Part shown: piece after piece, positions 35,401 to 59,128 of the stretch
Position numbering within the stretch: position 1 is the first letter of the stretch
Layout: the number at the start of each line of letters is the position of its first letter
Source: Paenibacillus sp.
GTDB taxonomy: Bacteria; Bacillota; Bacilli; Paenibacillales; Paenibacillaceae
Assembly (NCBI GenBank): GCA_031254035.1
Contig: JAIRVF010000062.1
Location: 1-59,749 of the forward strand
Direction of reading: 5' to 3'
DNA length: 59,749 bases
Made by a program: the position numbers and the translations under genes
The notes under the pieces: model-generated
Seen by the model: the letters and a program-made list of their open reading frames with translations, nothing else
The model's database searches: none
What the model was told of the DNA's origin: nothing

Positions 35401-37259
35401 GTTGATCCGGAGGTAAAGAGTACATATGCTAGGTCGGTACTCGCTGCCTGCAGGTCAAGATCCCTTTCCGATTCTTCATCCGTCGGGTAAGCAACCCGGT
35501 CCAATTCGACTAAGCGGTCTGGATAATGAGCGTGTAGGCCGTGCTCTGTGAACTCGGATAAGGTGACGATGATGTTGGCATTTGAATCAGCAAGGATTCC
35601 CATTTTTCTGTCTTCGGGATATAAGACATCCACCGGTATGTATGCCGCCCCCAATTTCCAAATTGCTAATATGCTTTCAACCATCAGCGGAGAACGTTCC
35701 AGCATAACCGCCGCAAAATCTCCCTGTCCCAAACCGCGCTGCATAAATAATCGTGCCAACCGATTCGCATTCCGGTTTAACTGGTCGTAAGTGATTCGTT
35801 CCTCTTTATAGATAATCGCCGTTCGATCCGGATAGCAGCGCACTTGTTCCTCAAATAAACGATGCGCAGGCATGTCGATCCGATAATCCCTATCCGTACA
35901 GTTAAAGCCGCCGATGATCTCTTTCTTCTCATTTTCAGTAATGACCTCAATATCCCGGATGAGAATCTGCTCATTTTCTAAAACGTTGTTTGCAATTTTC
36001 CGCAAATGCCCTTCCAAGTTTTGCAGAAAAGCCTCGTCGTAGACAAATCCGTTATATGTGAACAAAACTTCAAGCTCATCTTCTGGAAACACGGTAATAT
36101 CGAGATCATAATTCGTATGTTCAAGCATCTCGCTTTCGGTAATGGCCAGATGATTGTCCCCATCTGCGCCAAGTGTGGTATCCAGCGGATAATTCTCGAA
36201 AACTACGATATGATTAATAAGATGATTTTTCAGAACTGTCTTCGATTGAATATCTGCCAGCGAAACATAGTGATGCCGGTTTGCCTCCAGCATCGAATCA
36301 TGCACAATGCCTAGCAGCCTTTGGAAAGAGGTGCTTGCATCGCTCTTGACCCGTAAAGGAACCGTATTTATGAACAGCCCGACCATGTTCTCAACCCCGG
36401 ACAATTCAGGAGGCCTGCCTGACACTACCGAACCAAAAACCACGTCTTCGTTATGATTATATTGCTGCAGCAAAATTCCCCAAATCGTATGAAACAACGT
36501 ACTTAACGTCACCTGGTTGTTCACGGCTAGTCTTTGAAGCCGCCGGGTTGTGTCCGAATCCCATTTGAAACTATATTTTCGATGATCAAACCCTTCTTGC
36601 TTTACTCCTCCCTGGGGTGATGGAACCGCGGCTTGGAGTTCGTAATCCTTCAAGTATTCGCTCCAGTACTGCAGAGCTTTTTCCTGATCCTGTTCGCTTA
36701 GCCACTGGATGTAATCGTTATACGGATACGGCGGCGGCAGTTCGATCGGAGCATCATCGACCAAAGATTTATAAATATGGAATAAATCCTGGGCAAGAAT
36801 GCCCATACACCAGCCATCAATTATAATATGGTGAAATCCCCAAATCACTTGATGGGTACATTCATCCGTTTTGAAAAAAATCATCCGGATAAGCGGCCCC
36901 GCTTCTAGATTGAATTTATGCTCCCGATCCCGAATTTTATGAGCCTCTATAAAGCGGGCCAGTTCCACTTTGGAATACGCCGTTAAATCTTTGTAATCAA
37001 TTTGCGGCTCACGCTGGCTCAGCACAAGTTGTAATGGTTGCTCGACCTCCGTATAGACGAATACCGTTCTTAGCACATCATGGCGTTCAATCAGCTTCCG
37101 GAAGCTGCGCTGCATCGTTTGAGAACATAGGCTCCCCTTGATCGTAAAGGAAACTTGCTCGTAATACGCTTCTGAGTCAGGGTCTATTAAGGAATGGAAC
37201 AATATCCCCTCTTGAGTTGGCGAAAGCGGATATATCTTTTCTATTTCGTGATTGCTCAA
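29475..37259 (-). CDS. NRPS, two modules with the same acidic-pocket specificity, ending in an epimerase
   Basis: 2594 residues, starting with TTG at 37259 behind GGGAG. Order: C (5-450, HHIIIDG at 143-149, D-to-L type), A3 (460-960), PCP (Ser1010), C (1065-1500, HHIVSDG), A4 (1512-2025), PCP (Ser2075 in the GGDS form that precedes epimerases), E (2125-2575, HHLVIDG, EGHGRE, TVGWFTS). Pocket residues: A3 Asp661, Ile662, Trp665, Glu704, Met731, Thr733, Ala757, Asp765, Asp766; A4 has the identical set at 1716, 1717, 1720, 1759, 1786, 1788, 1812, 1820 and 1821. So D-I-W-E-M-T-A-D-D is used twice. I cannot match it safely to a known substrate. Three acidic residues suggest a cationic side chain, and diaminobutyrate is made by a gene of the same operon. 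The second residue would become D. The first C is D-to-L, fitting the epimerase at the end of the previous protein. Confidence 0.92.
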   Translation of the reverse strand: MSNHEIEKIYPLSPTQEGILFHSLIDPDSEAYYEQVSFTIKGSLCSQTMQRSFRKLIERHDVLRTVFVYTEVEQPLQLVLSQREPQIDYKDLTAYSKVELARFIEAHKIRDREHKFNLEAGPLIRMIFFKTDECTHQVIWGFHHIIIDGWCMGILAQDLFHIYKSLVDDAPIELPPPYPYNDYIQWLSEQDQEKALQYWSEYLKDYELQAAVPSPQGGVKQEGFDHRKYSFKWDSDTTRRLQRLAVNNQVTLSTLFHTIWGILLQQYNHNEDVVFGSVVSGRPPELSGVENMVGLFINTVPLRVKSDASTSFQRLLGIVHDSMLEANRHHYVSLADIQSKTVLKNHLINHIVVFENYPLDTTLGADGDNHLAITESEMLEHTNYDLDITVFPEDELEVLFTYNGFVYDEAFLQNLEGHLRKIANNVLENEQILIRDIEVITENEKKEIIGGFNCTDRDYRIDMPAHRLFEEQVRCYPDRTAIIYKEERITYDQLNRNANRLARLFMQRGLGQGDFAAVMLERSPLMVESILAIWKLGAAYIPVDVLYPEDRKMGILADSNANIIVTLSEFTEHGLHAHYPDRLVELDRVAYPTDEESERDLDLQAASTDLAYVLFTSGSTGKPKGVMIEHLGMLNHIYAEVDDLGLSDNLVFAQTANHCFDISVWQFFGALVIGGTTAIYPDEVILAPDRFLNQIISDRVTLLEVVPSYLAVLLDLVKAQSIRFEDLEHLMITGEAATPAIVARWFELCPGIKMVNAYGPAEASDDICQYVMDQVPENRGSIPIGKPLPNIRIYIVNDQMHLCPVGIIGEICVAGIAVGRGYLNDPRRTEPSFIEDLFALQPGARLYKTGDLGRWLPDGNIEFAGRKDYQVKIRGFRIELGEIEHRLTEHRQVREAAVLVKGAGEAEKYLYAYYTAEIDLTASELKAYLNACLPEYMVPSVFVQLAEMPHNANGKIDRNALPEPSPKRADRTFVTARNEVEKTLVSIWEEVLGVSMVSMEDNFFELGGHSLKATVIVSRVHGELGADAKVKDVFQFPTVELLARRIQELSGQPCITVSISPAPVMDYYPVSPAQKRMYVLQSLEDSGSTTYNMPFAYRIQGPLDISRFQRTVNRFIQRHEGFRTSFHLVDGELVQMIHSEAECKLETVEMIGAAKEEIDRRILLFVQPFNLGEAPLMRVQLLLTGREESVLLIDMHHIVSDGLSGPIMLRELERLYMGDELPPLEIQYKDYSVWLNERQAGEEMKAHEEYWKTQFSGELSVLNMPLDYSRPALQSFNGQTLQFVLQPGLSRAVRELAQDTGTTLYALLLAAYQVLLSKYTGQEDIVVGSPVSGRNHQDVQDMLGMFINTVALRNFPLRHKTFRQFVQEVKESTLSAIDHQDLPFERLVELLDVERDTSRNPLFDTMFNLTDREEQEIHIGELLLTPYELKHDISKFDLMLDAYMDNVEISFDLQYNTDLFSVDTANRIGRHYTTLLHNITANPDIPLAGIHMLLADEREEILGLSRGKAVEYDFSLTVPRRFEQFALEHPDLPAVKFAGNALTYNELNSRANQFAHYLQRRLGELGADAIAAVMLERSPDFIQSVLGIWKAGGAYVPIDMEYGVQRKADILADSRARVLITRSAYIQDGLDELYDGVILCLDQVLEEISGEGTDNIGIAITANNLAYILFTSGSTGKPKGVMIEHQGMLNHILAEADELGLDQRLVFAQNANICFDISVWQCFGALALGGTTAIYPQELVLEVERFIEAVIEDQVTLLEVVPSYLVVMLDVLEQTRAKLHSLRYLMITGETIKADLAERWLNLYPEIGIVNAYGPAEAGDDVSQCVISEILPEGMASVPIGKPLANLNLYVVDEQMNLCPAGVYGEICVSGIGVGRGYIYDSERTARSFMRDPFVSDTENPPRLYKTGDLGRWLPDGNLEFLGRKDFQVKIRGFRIELEEIEVRILQSPHIKQTIVLAREDETGNKYLCAYLVFDGSKTGQEEACVLELKNELEKALPGYMIPSYFVTLEQLPLLISGKIDRAALPAPDRSTTLARDYTAPRNEIEQIMASVWEEVLGISQVGIDHNFFDLGGDSIRAIQISSKLSSQGYTLKMKDLFQNPVIRKLSKYIQLDHHEIDQGPVEGFVELTPIQKWFFDCGFSPANHWNQAVVLYKQDGFEEELLSKAFTELICHHDALRMVYRQNAGEWTQYNEGLSGQAERSWFDLIVTAVPDGDEGKMEMSRRIDELHGSINLERGPLVKIGLFKTDNGDHLAIVVHHLVIDGISWRILFEDLTVAYQQAAKGEPIILPAKTDSFRTWAERLKDHAESKSMQAELSYWKQIESTPTKALPKSSHRTGPAKVMDNMTYSFQLPKLATEQLLGKVHKAYNTEINDILLTALGRAVWQWTGEQDHVLICLEGHGREEILKNINISRTVGWFTSTYPVVLNVPSSADVSYQIKSIKENLRRIPNKGIGYGLLRYLASHHQLGETRFHLEPEIKFNYLGQFDNDVNTGVFQGSNVPYGQTVSPEAEREIALNITGLVENGQLEMTIEYNLAEFSEADISRFGRYFKMQLTEIIKHCMERDTQELTPSDVGGDDLSIEELEAIVNFYNQ

Positions 37260-37283
37260 TTCGGCTCACTCCCATCTACTTTA

Positions 37284-37311
37284 GTGACCGGATTGCTGCC
37301 AATCCGGTCAC
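37284..37311 (-). other. Strong hairpin between two synthetase genes
   Basis: GTGACCGGATT and AATCCGGTCAC form a perfect 11-bp stem with a 6-base loop in the 68-base gap between the first and second synthetase genes. On the minus strand it is followed by TAAAGTAGATGGG, not by a T run, so it is not a standard terminator. It may protect the 3' end of a processed transcript or slow ribosomes. Confidence 0.65.
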
Positions 37312-37327
37312 CTCCACTTCCGGAAAA

Positions 37328-53107
<15,780 letters not shown>

Positions 53108-54355
53108 TTATCCATTAATAGCGGTTACGACGTTCTTACTTGTCGGTAATTTACGAACGATCTTCATCTGTTCATTCGGTGATAATTGTTTGGCGGTCAG
53201 TACGATCTGCAGCAGATCCCTTATCCGATGCAGCGTTGAAGTCATATTCAAAATTCGATCTTGTCGAATTTGTTGTACTAGCTCTCTGATTTGTTGAATT
53301 GGTAGGATGACGCCATTATTATACTCCGTCATGTCCTCACTTCGGTTCCGGGCAATGACGGCTGCCATCAGAGCCTCTTGAATGCTGGCGGCGATGGTTT
53401 CACGGCTATAATGTCCTGCAGCAAAAATGGTGTGTAAATGCTCTAGTTCTTGAGGATGATCAAAGTGGTGTGTTTGTATAGTAGAATAGGTATCGTTCAT
53501 TAGTTGAGTCAGCACTTGACGAGGCCCAACCTCCACGGTGCGGTTGACTCCCTGATGGAATAGGAATTCCATCGTGTCCAGCCAGCGAACCGGATGAGTC
53601 ATTTGACGGTAAAGAAGAGGAATCAATTCTTGCGGCCCATACGGCCTTGCAGTTACGTTGGATATGACCGGGCATTGCCCATCTCGGGTTTCATACTCCA
53701 TCAAGTCAGCTGCGAGCTTATCTGCTGCTCCATGCATCAGGGGGCTATGGAAAGGAGCGCTGACGTTTAAATATTTCAGACCAGCGTGAGGAATTATTCC
53801 CTGAATGTGCTCCGCTACAGCAGCGACTGCCTCTTGATGACCCGCAATGACGTGCTGGTTCAGCGAGTTATAACAGGCGATAACAACCTGTGCATTTTCT
53901 GCTACGGTCAAATGGCACCATTGCTCCAACTGATCTCTTGGGACGTTTGTCACAGCTGCCATAGCACCAAGACCCGCAGAAACCGCGTCTTGCATCAACA
54001 TTCCACGTTTCCTGACGATACGGAGCCCTTCACGAAAAGAAAACACACCGCTACATACAAGCGCCGAATACTCACCAAGACTGTGTCCGGCCATCAAATA
54101 AGGGTCCCACCCCAGTTCTTGCCTCCCTATTTCAAAGGCAATGACACTTACAGCCAATATGGCAGGTTGCGTATTCATTGTTTTCATAAGCTCCAAGTGA
54201 CTTCCCTCAAAGCATAGTTTGGCAAGATCGAAGCCTAAGGCATCATTTGCTTCTTCGAACATATGCCTCGCTGTAGCGAATTGGTCATACAGTTTTCTTC
54301 CCATACCAACATATTGGGAACCTTGCCCCGGAAACAAAAAAGCCGTATTCATCAT
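53108..54355 (-). CDS. Malonyl-CoA:ACP acyltransferase (trans-acting, FenF/ItuD-like)
   Basis: A 415-residue acyltransferase. FLFPGQGSQYVGMG begins the hydrolase-like core, Ser92 is the nucleophile in AGHSLGEYSAL, and the partner histidine is in NVSAPFHSPLMH. About 110 further residues after the core (from near residue 300) make it longer than housekeeping FabD and like FenF of the mycosubtilin cluster. It should load malonyl onto the ACP beside the KS, which lacks an acyltransferase of its own. It is the first gene of the operon; its stop is 24 bases before the GTG of the synthetase. Two ATGs stand in tandem; AGGAG and GAGG precede them. Confidence 0.9.
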   Translation of the reverse strand: MMNTAFLFPGQGSQYVGMGRKLYDQFATARHMFEEANDALGFDLAKLCFEGSHLELMKTMNTQPAILAVSVIAFEIGRQELGWDPYLMAGHSLGEYSALVCSGVFSFREGLRIVRKRGMLMQDAVSAGLGAMAAVTNVPRDQLEQWCHLTVAENAQVVIACYNSLNQHVIAGHQEAVAAVAEHIQGIIPHAGLKYLNVSAPFHSPLMHGAADKLAADLMEYETRDGQCPVISNVTARPYGPQELIPLLYRQMTHPVRWLDTMEFLFHQGVNRTVEVGPRQVLTQLMNDTYSTIQTHHFDHPQELEHLHTIFAAGHYSRETIAASIQEALMAAVIARNRSEDMTEYNNGVILPIQQIRELVQQIRQDRILNMTSTLHRIRDLLQIVLTAKQLSPNEQMKIVRKLPTSKNVVTAING

Positions 54356-54489
54356 GGGCAGACCTCGCTCCTGTTTTTATTTTTTGTAAAAGAGTCCACG
54401 TTGCAAGACTCGCCATAAAACTACCTATTATTTCATAATACAATAATATAATACCAAATTTAGATAATTAAAGTCTTTTATGCAGTTAA

Positions 54490-54518
54490 ACTATACATAT
54501 AAATATTTTTGCTGTCAA
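54490..54518 (-). promoter_or_regulatory. Sigma-A promoter of the lipopeptide operon
   Basis: TTGACA, a 17-base AT-rich spacer and TATAGT are found on the minus strand, a near-perfect vegetative promoter. Transcription would begin near 54483, giving a leader of about 125 bases before the acyltransferase. The surrounding DNA is very AT-rich, as is common where AbrB-type repressors act. Confidence 0.75.
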
Positions 54519-54539
54519 TCCAATATATGTATTATTTTT

Positions 54540-54556
54540 GTTAACGTTTTGTTAAC
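54540..54556. promoter_or_regulatory. GTTAAC-N5-GTTAAC palindromic pair upstream of the operon promoter
   Basis: Two copies of the self-complementary hexamer GTTAAC are separated by 5 bases and lie 22 bases above the -35 box, centred near -65. The place fits an activator or a repressor that bends DNA. The protein that binds is not known. Confidence 0.4.
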
Positions 54557-54582
54557 GACGCACTGCCATGAAAGTGAAAAAA

Positions 54583-54606
54583 GGCCTCCGGAACGGACCG
54601 GAGGCC
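54583..54606 (-). terminator. Rho-independent terminator of the ABC transporter operon
   Basis: A perfect GC-rich 9-bp stem GGCCTCCGG/CCGGAGGCC with a 6-base loop is followed on the minus strand by six T. It starts 7 bases after the permease stop and insulates the lipopeptide promoter from the upstream operon. Confidence 0.88.
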
Positions 54607-54612
54607 ATGCAG

Positions 54613-57009
54613 CTATTCAATTGTTAGAAGTCGCGGTGACGTGGTTTGAACGGACTTGGATGCGAACCATGAACCCAGGCATGCGGCTGCAATACTTAAT
54701 GGTATCATGATCGCTATGCCCCCTCCATTCATCACGAGCGGAACTTTGACAATCCCGTAATTGGTCAAAATGAAATTCAGTAAAGGAGGAAGGCCCGTCA
54801 ATCCGAGAGGGACTCCGACTAAAGACCCAATCGCCGATAAGACCAAAATCCCTGTAGTTTCCGATAAGCGAATCTGCCTTGATGTCATGCCTACCGATTT
54901 ATAGATGCCGTAAGTTCGACTCTCTTTCTTCATGTTTATACGGCAAATGCTGTAGATAATAACAAACGTAATCACGATAAACAGCATGGCCATAACGGAC
55001 ATCGGCAGTACGATAATGGTAAAGGCTTGTGAGAATACCTCGTCAACCAAAGTGGCCTGACTTGCTGTCCAGATTGAGCTGCCGTACTTTTGGTGCAGTT
55101 CGTTCACAAATTGGTCGACCGATGTACCATTTTGAAGATTGATAAACATCGTATTCATTGAGGCCCCATAGTCGGGATTGACTGCTCTGACTGCGTCAGC
55201 GGTAATTCGCCCCGTATAGGCCATATTCGCAATGGCCTGATAAACCCCGGTAACAGTAAGCGTACGCTTTTCCCCTTCAATGTAAATATCCAGCCGATCT
55301 CCTACGTCTACACCAAGGCTCCTGGAAATATTTACTCCGATCGAGATTTCACTGTCAGAAACAGGGTTCCGGCCCTTCACATTTTCATAGCCAATTTCAT
55401 CAAAATCCCCTTCAGCCACTGTCAGCAAAACACCCATTGTGTCCTGTTTCCTCTCGGCCGCAAGTTCACCGTTGATTGGCAACACAGCATTGGCATCCCC
55501 ATAACGGGAATAATTCTTCACCCTTGGATCTAATAAAACTTCTTTATGAAACTGTTCATAGGTCAATTTATCCGGATTATCGATTCTTACCGATAAGTCA
55601 GCTGAATCATATCCCCACTTCGCAATAGTTCCATGGATAGAAGATATGCTGTACACGAACAAGAAACCAAATACGAGCACAGCAGTAGACAAGGCTGAAA
55701 TAATTATGATCAGCACGGAACCGCGGATATTTTTGGTGACCCCTTTTAGACCGATAACCAATGATGTCGGAAGGGTGCCGAGTTGAAACAGCCTTTTTTT
55801 GCGTCCCGACTTTTGAGAATACTGCTTCTCCGACATACCGTAACGAACGGCTTGTGCCGGCTCAACACTGCGCGCTTTATAGGAGAAGATTAGCGCAGAG
55901 AGGAATATAACAGCGATCACCAGAACTCCCAACCAAATCCCCATAGAATAGGAGGAATTCATTTGGGATGCTCCTGTTCTGAGATTGGCCATAGAACTGT
56001 CGACAAGCTTACCCGCAAAAATATGGCTGACCCAAATCCCCGGGATGACCGAGACAACTGCCAAGAGCGTATATTGCGTTACATATGCCATAATCACATT
56101 ACGCGAGGATAAACCAACGGACTTGATGATGCCTATCGTTCTGTAGCTTGAGAGAATCGCATCGGAGATCGTAAAACCCAATGTGTAGAGAGCGACAGAA
56201 ATCATGACTACAGCAAGAAAAATCATGACAAAACCGATGACTTGATTCGCGATCATGTAATAAGAGGATAAGCTCTCAAAATCTTTTACAGATTCCAGAT
56301 AAGGAGTTCCTAAGAACTGCTCAAATTTTTCCCAGTAGGCCCTATTATGACTGTAATCATCAAATCTCAGACCCACCATATAATGATCATTGCCCTGCAA
56401 AGTAGACAGGTTGGCGCCATAATCCTGATGGCTTAGCCATATTCTCCCGCTGGTCGCAAACGGAGAACAATAAGAGATGTCCACGACAACTGCAGCAACC
56501 TTTAATTGAAAGACTCCCTGATCAGTTTTAAATTCAACCTGATCTCCGACTTGAATATGGTTGGAATATGCAATAGACGTAGGAATCCAGGCTGTACCCG
56601 GCTCCGGTGTTTGTCTCTCTTCCCCCTGTACAAACAGCAGCTTATCGACAGGAAAAGGACCGTTCGGTGTATCCATCATAAACAAGTCGACATTCGGTAT
56701 TTCCTCTCCGCCATGAGACATACTTGACAGATAGCGATACCGCATCAGTTCTGAAGTGGTGACCCCATCCTGTTTTGCCCACCACTGCTGGACCCGCACG
56801 GGATCATAAATACTGTTTTCCATTTGTAAAATTTGGTGGGCGCCATTCACCTCGCCGTGCATATTCTCATATACGCGGTTCGTATTGGTAATGACGAATA
56901 TAGCTGTTGAAAGGAGCAGGGCAGCGAGCATGATAATGATCGCAATAAAGCTGTTTTGAACTTTTTTGTTTTTCAGGTTCTTCCAGGACAGCTTCCATAC
57001 AGCATACAT
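54613..57009 (-). CDS. ABC transporter permease with two FtsX domains
   Basis: A 798-residue membrane protein. An N-terminal helix (about 17-38, IAIIIMLAALLLSTAIFVI) is followed by a large extracellular region, a three-helix FtsX block (about 250-375, with GFVMIFLAVVMISVALYTLG), a second helix and outer domain (about 430-640) and a final FtsX block (about 670-790). This repeated plan is that of large FtsX/MacB-like permeases in Firmicutes. The start ATG directly abuts the TGA of the ATPase gene, so the two make one transporter. Members remove peptides from the envelope or signal stress rather than import nutrients. Next to a lipopeptide operon it could give self-protection; this is inferred. 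Confidence 0.88.
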   Translation of the reverse strand: MYAVWKLSWKNLKNKKVQNSFIAIIIMLAALLLSTAIFVITNTNRVYENMHGEVNGAHQILQMENSIYDPVRVQQWWAKQDGVTTSELMRYRYLSSMSHGGEEIPNVDLFMMDTPNGPFPVDKLLFVQGEERQTPEPGTAWIPTSIAYSNHIQVGDQVEFKTDQGVFQLKVAAVVVDISYCSPFATSGRIWLSHQDYGANLSTLQGNDHYMVGLRFDDYSHNRAYWEKFEQFLGTPYLESVKDFESLSSYYMIANQVIGFVMIFLAVVMISVALYTLGFTISDAILSSYRTIGIIKSVGLSSRNVIMAYVTQYTLLAVVSVIPGIWVSHIFAGKLVDSSMANLRTGASQMNSSYSMGIWLGVLVIAVIFLSALIFSYKARSVEPAQAVRYGMSEKQYSQKSGRKKRLFQLGTLPTSLVIGLKGVTKNIRGSVLIIIISALSTAVLVFGFLFVYSISSIHGTIAKWGYDSADLSVRIDNPDKLTYEQFHKEVLLDPRVKNYSRYGDANAVLPINGELAAERKQDTMGVLLTVAEGDFDEIGYENVKGRNPVSDSEISIGVNISRSLGVDVGDRLDIYIEGEKRTLTVTGVYQAIANMAYTGRITADAVRAVNPDYGASMNTMFINLQNGTSVDQFVNELHQKYGSSIWTASQATLVDEVFSQAFTIIVLPMSVMAMLFIVITFVIIYSICRINMKKESRTYGIYKSVGMTSRQIRLSETTGILVLSAIGSLVGVPLGLTGLPPLLNFILTNYGIVKVPLVMNGGGIAIMIPLSIAAACLGSWFASKSVQTTSPRLLTIE

Positions 57010-57783
57010 TCATGCCTCCCCCTTCCCTGACATGAACTTGAATATTTGGTTTTCTCTTGCTTTCAACTCTCCTGGCGAATATTTGCTAAGATCCAAAATT
57101 CCATCGATGCCTCCATCTTTCACGAGGATGAGCCGATCGGCCCTGCAGGCTGCCTTAATATCATGCGTTACCATTACGATGGATTGAGAGTTCCGGTTCA
57201 TCTCGGTCAATATGTCTAGAATTATCGTACCTTGTTCCTGGCTTAGCGCTCCCGTCGGCTCATCGGCAAAAATGACTTCAGGCGAGTTGATTAATGCCCT
57301 GGCAATGGCCGCTCTTTGCTGTTGGCCTCCGGACACCTGAGAAGGAAGACGATTCGCTTGATCCCCGATTCCCATCCTCACCAGCAGCTTCAATGCCTCT
57401 TTGTTAACATCGCTTTTGCCGCGGCCGGCCACATATCCCGGGAAGGCTACATTTTCAAGCAGAGTAAAATCCGGAATTAAGTTGATGGATTGATAAACAT
57501 AGCCGATTTTGTTGGACCGAAAATCCGAGATATCTTTCTCCGAGTATTCGTCAATCCGCTGCCCTTTAAAATAAATCTCTCCGGAAGTGACCGTATCCAA
57601 GCCGCTGAGAAGGTATAACAATGTTGATTTTCCAGAGCCCGAACTGCCCATAATGACCGTGAAATCCCCTTTATAGAGCTCCAGATTAACACTTTTTGCC
57701 GCTTGGAACTGATCTGTTCCTGTTGAGTAGGTTTTGCATAAATCGACCGTATTGATCAAAATGACTTTATTTGCTGTTATCAT
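57010..57783 (-). CDS. ABC transporter ATP-binding protein (LolD/MacB type)
   Basis: A 257-residue ATPase. ATG at 57783 has GGGGAGG 7 bases upstream; an earlier ATG at 57822 overlaps the ribosome site and the preceding gene and is rejected. Walker A is GSSGSGKST at about 46-54, the Q loop is YVYQSINLIPDF, the signature is VSGGQQQRAAIARAL, and Walker B is VIFADEPTGAL, followed by the switch histidine in MVTHD. The sequence belongs to the group that pairs with FtsX-type permeases. The gene lies between the DUF4097 gene (28 bases) and the permease. Confidence 0.93.
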   Translation of the reverse strand: MITANKVILINTVDLCKTYSTGTDQFQAAKSVNLELYKGDFTVIMGSSGSGKSTLLYLLSGLDTVTSGEIYFKGQRIDEYSEKDISDFRSNKIGYVYQSINLIPDFTLLENVAFPGYVAGRGKSDVNKEALKLLVRMGIGDQANRLPSQVSGGQQQRAAIARALINSPEVIFADEPTGALSQEQGTIILDILTEMNRNSQSIVMVTHDIKAACRADRLILVKDGGIDGILDLSKYSPGELKARENQIFKFMSGKGEA

Positions 57784-57811
57784 AAAGAAACCTCCCCTAT
57801 AAACTTGGATT

Positions 57812-58579
57812 TCAATATTCACTTTGCTTAATCGTCAAGTTGCCGGTGTCGGAAGAAAGGTTTACCAGCGGCCCGCCTTCTCCAATCATTCCATCGCGGT
57901 AATCAGGCAAGGACACATTGACTTTCCCGGAGTCCGTTGTGAGTTTGGTATGAAGCGCATTAGGTGCTTGGGCAGTTTGCACAGTGATGTCTCCACTATC
58001 GGTTGCAGCAAGGATGTCATGATCGATGTGGTCGAGTGCGACAACGATTTCTCCTGTGTCTGTTTTCGCATGAATGAGTCCTTTTTTGATGTCCAGCTTA
58101 ATAGTACCGCTATCGCTTTTCGCTAAATATTCACTGGCATCAACTGAGCCTATGTGAATATTTCCCGAGTCGGTTTCTACCTGCAGTTGATTCAATTTTG
58201 CGTCAGGAATTCCTACAGTCAGCTTGAAGTCCGTATAGAAATCAAAAAAGCGGAATTTACTTTCTTGTACAGCTTCAATTCGGGCAAGGCCTTGATCCTC
58301 CTCCACGACTAATTGGTAATCCTTCATCCATTTCTTCGTCGTCTTTCCCTCCAGCGTTGCCCGGATTTCATTTCCCTCAATCGGAACCACGTCTACCTTG
58401 CCTATTTGTGTACGGATCAAGACCCCTCGCACCTGATTTGACCCAATTTTTCGTTCGATGGACAGATCATGTACGTTAAAAGGTGAGTTACCCAGAACGT
58501 ACAACAATACGTTTCCAATAATTGCGACTGCAATCAGCACAACGGCCAATCTTGTTAAATTACGCAGCCTATTACTCAA
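57812..58579 (-). CDS. DUF4097 family beta-strand repeat protein, membrane-anchored
   Basis: A 255-residue protein with one N-terminal hydrophobic helix (about 10-30, LAVVLIAVAIIGNVLLYVLG) and an outer part made of short repeated beta strands, each with a D-S-G or D-T-G turn: VETDSGNIHIGSV, AKSDSGTIKLDI, AKTDTGEIVVAL, AATDSGDITVQT, TTDSGKVNVSL, SSDTGNLTI. This is the DUF4097 right-handed repeat fold, also seen in LiaG-like proteins of envelope-stress operons. No catalytic site is seen. It may be an envelope scaffold or sensor. It is 6 bases from the DUF1700 gene and is part of the PadR operon. Confidence 0.85.
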   Translation of the reverse strand: MSNRLRNLTRLAVVLIAVAIIGNVLLYVLGNSPFNVHDLSIERKIGSNQVRGVLIRTQIGKVDVVPIEGNEIRATLEGKTTKKWMKDYQLVVEEDQGLARIEAVQESKFRFFDFYTDFKLTVGIPDAKLNQLQVETDSGNIHIGSVDASEYLAKSDSGTIKLDIKKGLIHAKTDTGEIVVALDHIDHDILAATDSGDITVQTAQAPNALHTKLTTDSGKVNVSLPDYRDGMIGEGGPLVNLSSDTGNLTIKQSEY

Positions 58580-58585
58580 CTTGAA

Positions 58586-59128
58586 TCACATCCTCTTAAT
58601 TACTTTTAGGCAATATCTTAAATAGCGAAGCACAAGACCGTAGTATAAACGGGTAAATTTGACGGCCCCGACGAAAAGCAGCAGACCTGCACCGACTAAA
58701 CCTGCCATAAGAAAAAACTCATTGATGAGGATCGTGATCGATTGGTGTTGGATACTTAGGAGGATAGGTGATACGATTAAAAAGAGGGCAAAGCCGAACA
58801 CTCCGGCAAGCAAAGCTAAAGAGGCCGCGAACGGCAGCAAGACAATAATTAGGTTGAACAATCCTAAACTCATTGTCGCGATCACTGCTTTAATTACACC
58901 GGAAAGCGAGGGGGATTTCCCCGCCTTCCGAATCTGGTACTGAGCAAGCGCTTCACGCGCGACAAGCCTCGGATTGCCTATCTTTGCGATCACTTCTTCC
59001 TCGGATCGTCCGTTGAACTCCGCGAGTTCAAAGTGCTCTCTGAGATCGACAATGATATCCGCTTGTTCATCAGGAGGAAGCGGCTTTAAATATAGAATAA
59101 GCTCATTCAAATAAGCTTCTTTATTCAT
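58586..59128 (-). CDS. DUF1700 (HAAS domain) membrane protein
   Basis: A 180-residue protein. The first 65 residues (MNKEAYLNELILYLKPLPPD, then IVDLREHFELAEFNGRSEEE and IGNPRLVAREAL) form the small helical HAAS domain. Three or so hydrophobic segments follow between about 80 and 170. HAAS/DUF1700 proteins are usually coded beside PadR regulators and are thought to signal with them, which is exactly the arrangement here: its ATG overlaps the PadR stop by ATGA. No enzyme motif is present. Confidence 0.87.
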   Translation of the reverse strand: MNKEAYLNELILYLKPLPPDEQADIIVDLREHFELAEFNGRSEEEVIAKIGNPRLVAREALAQYQIRKAGKSPSLSGVIKAVIATMSLGLFNLIIVLLPFAASLALLAGVFGFALFLIVSPILLSIQHQSITILINEFFLMAGLVGAGLLLFVGAVKFTRLYYGLVLRYLRYCLKVIKRM

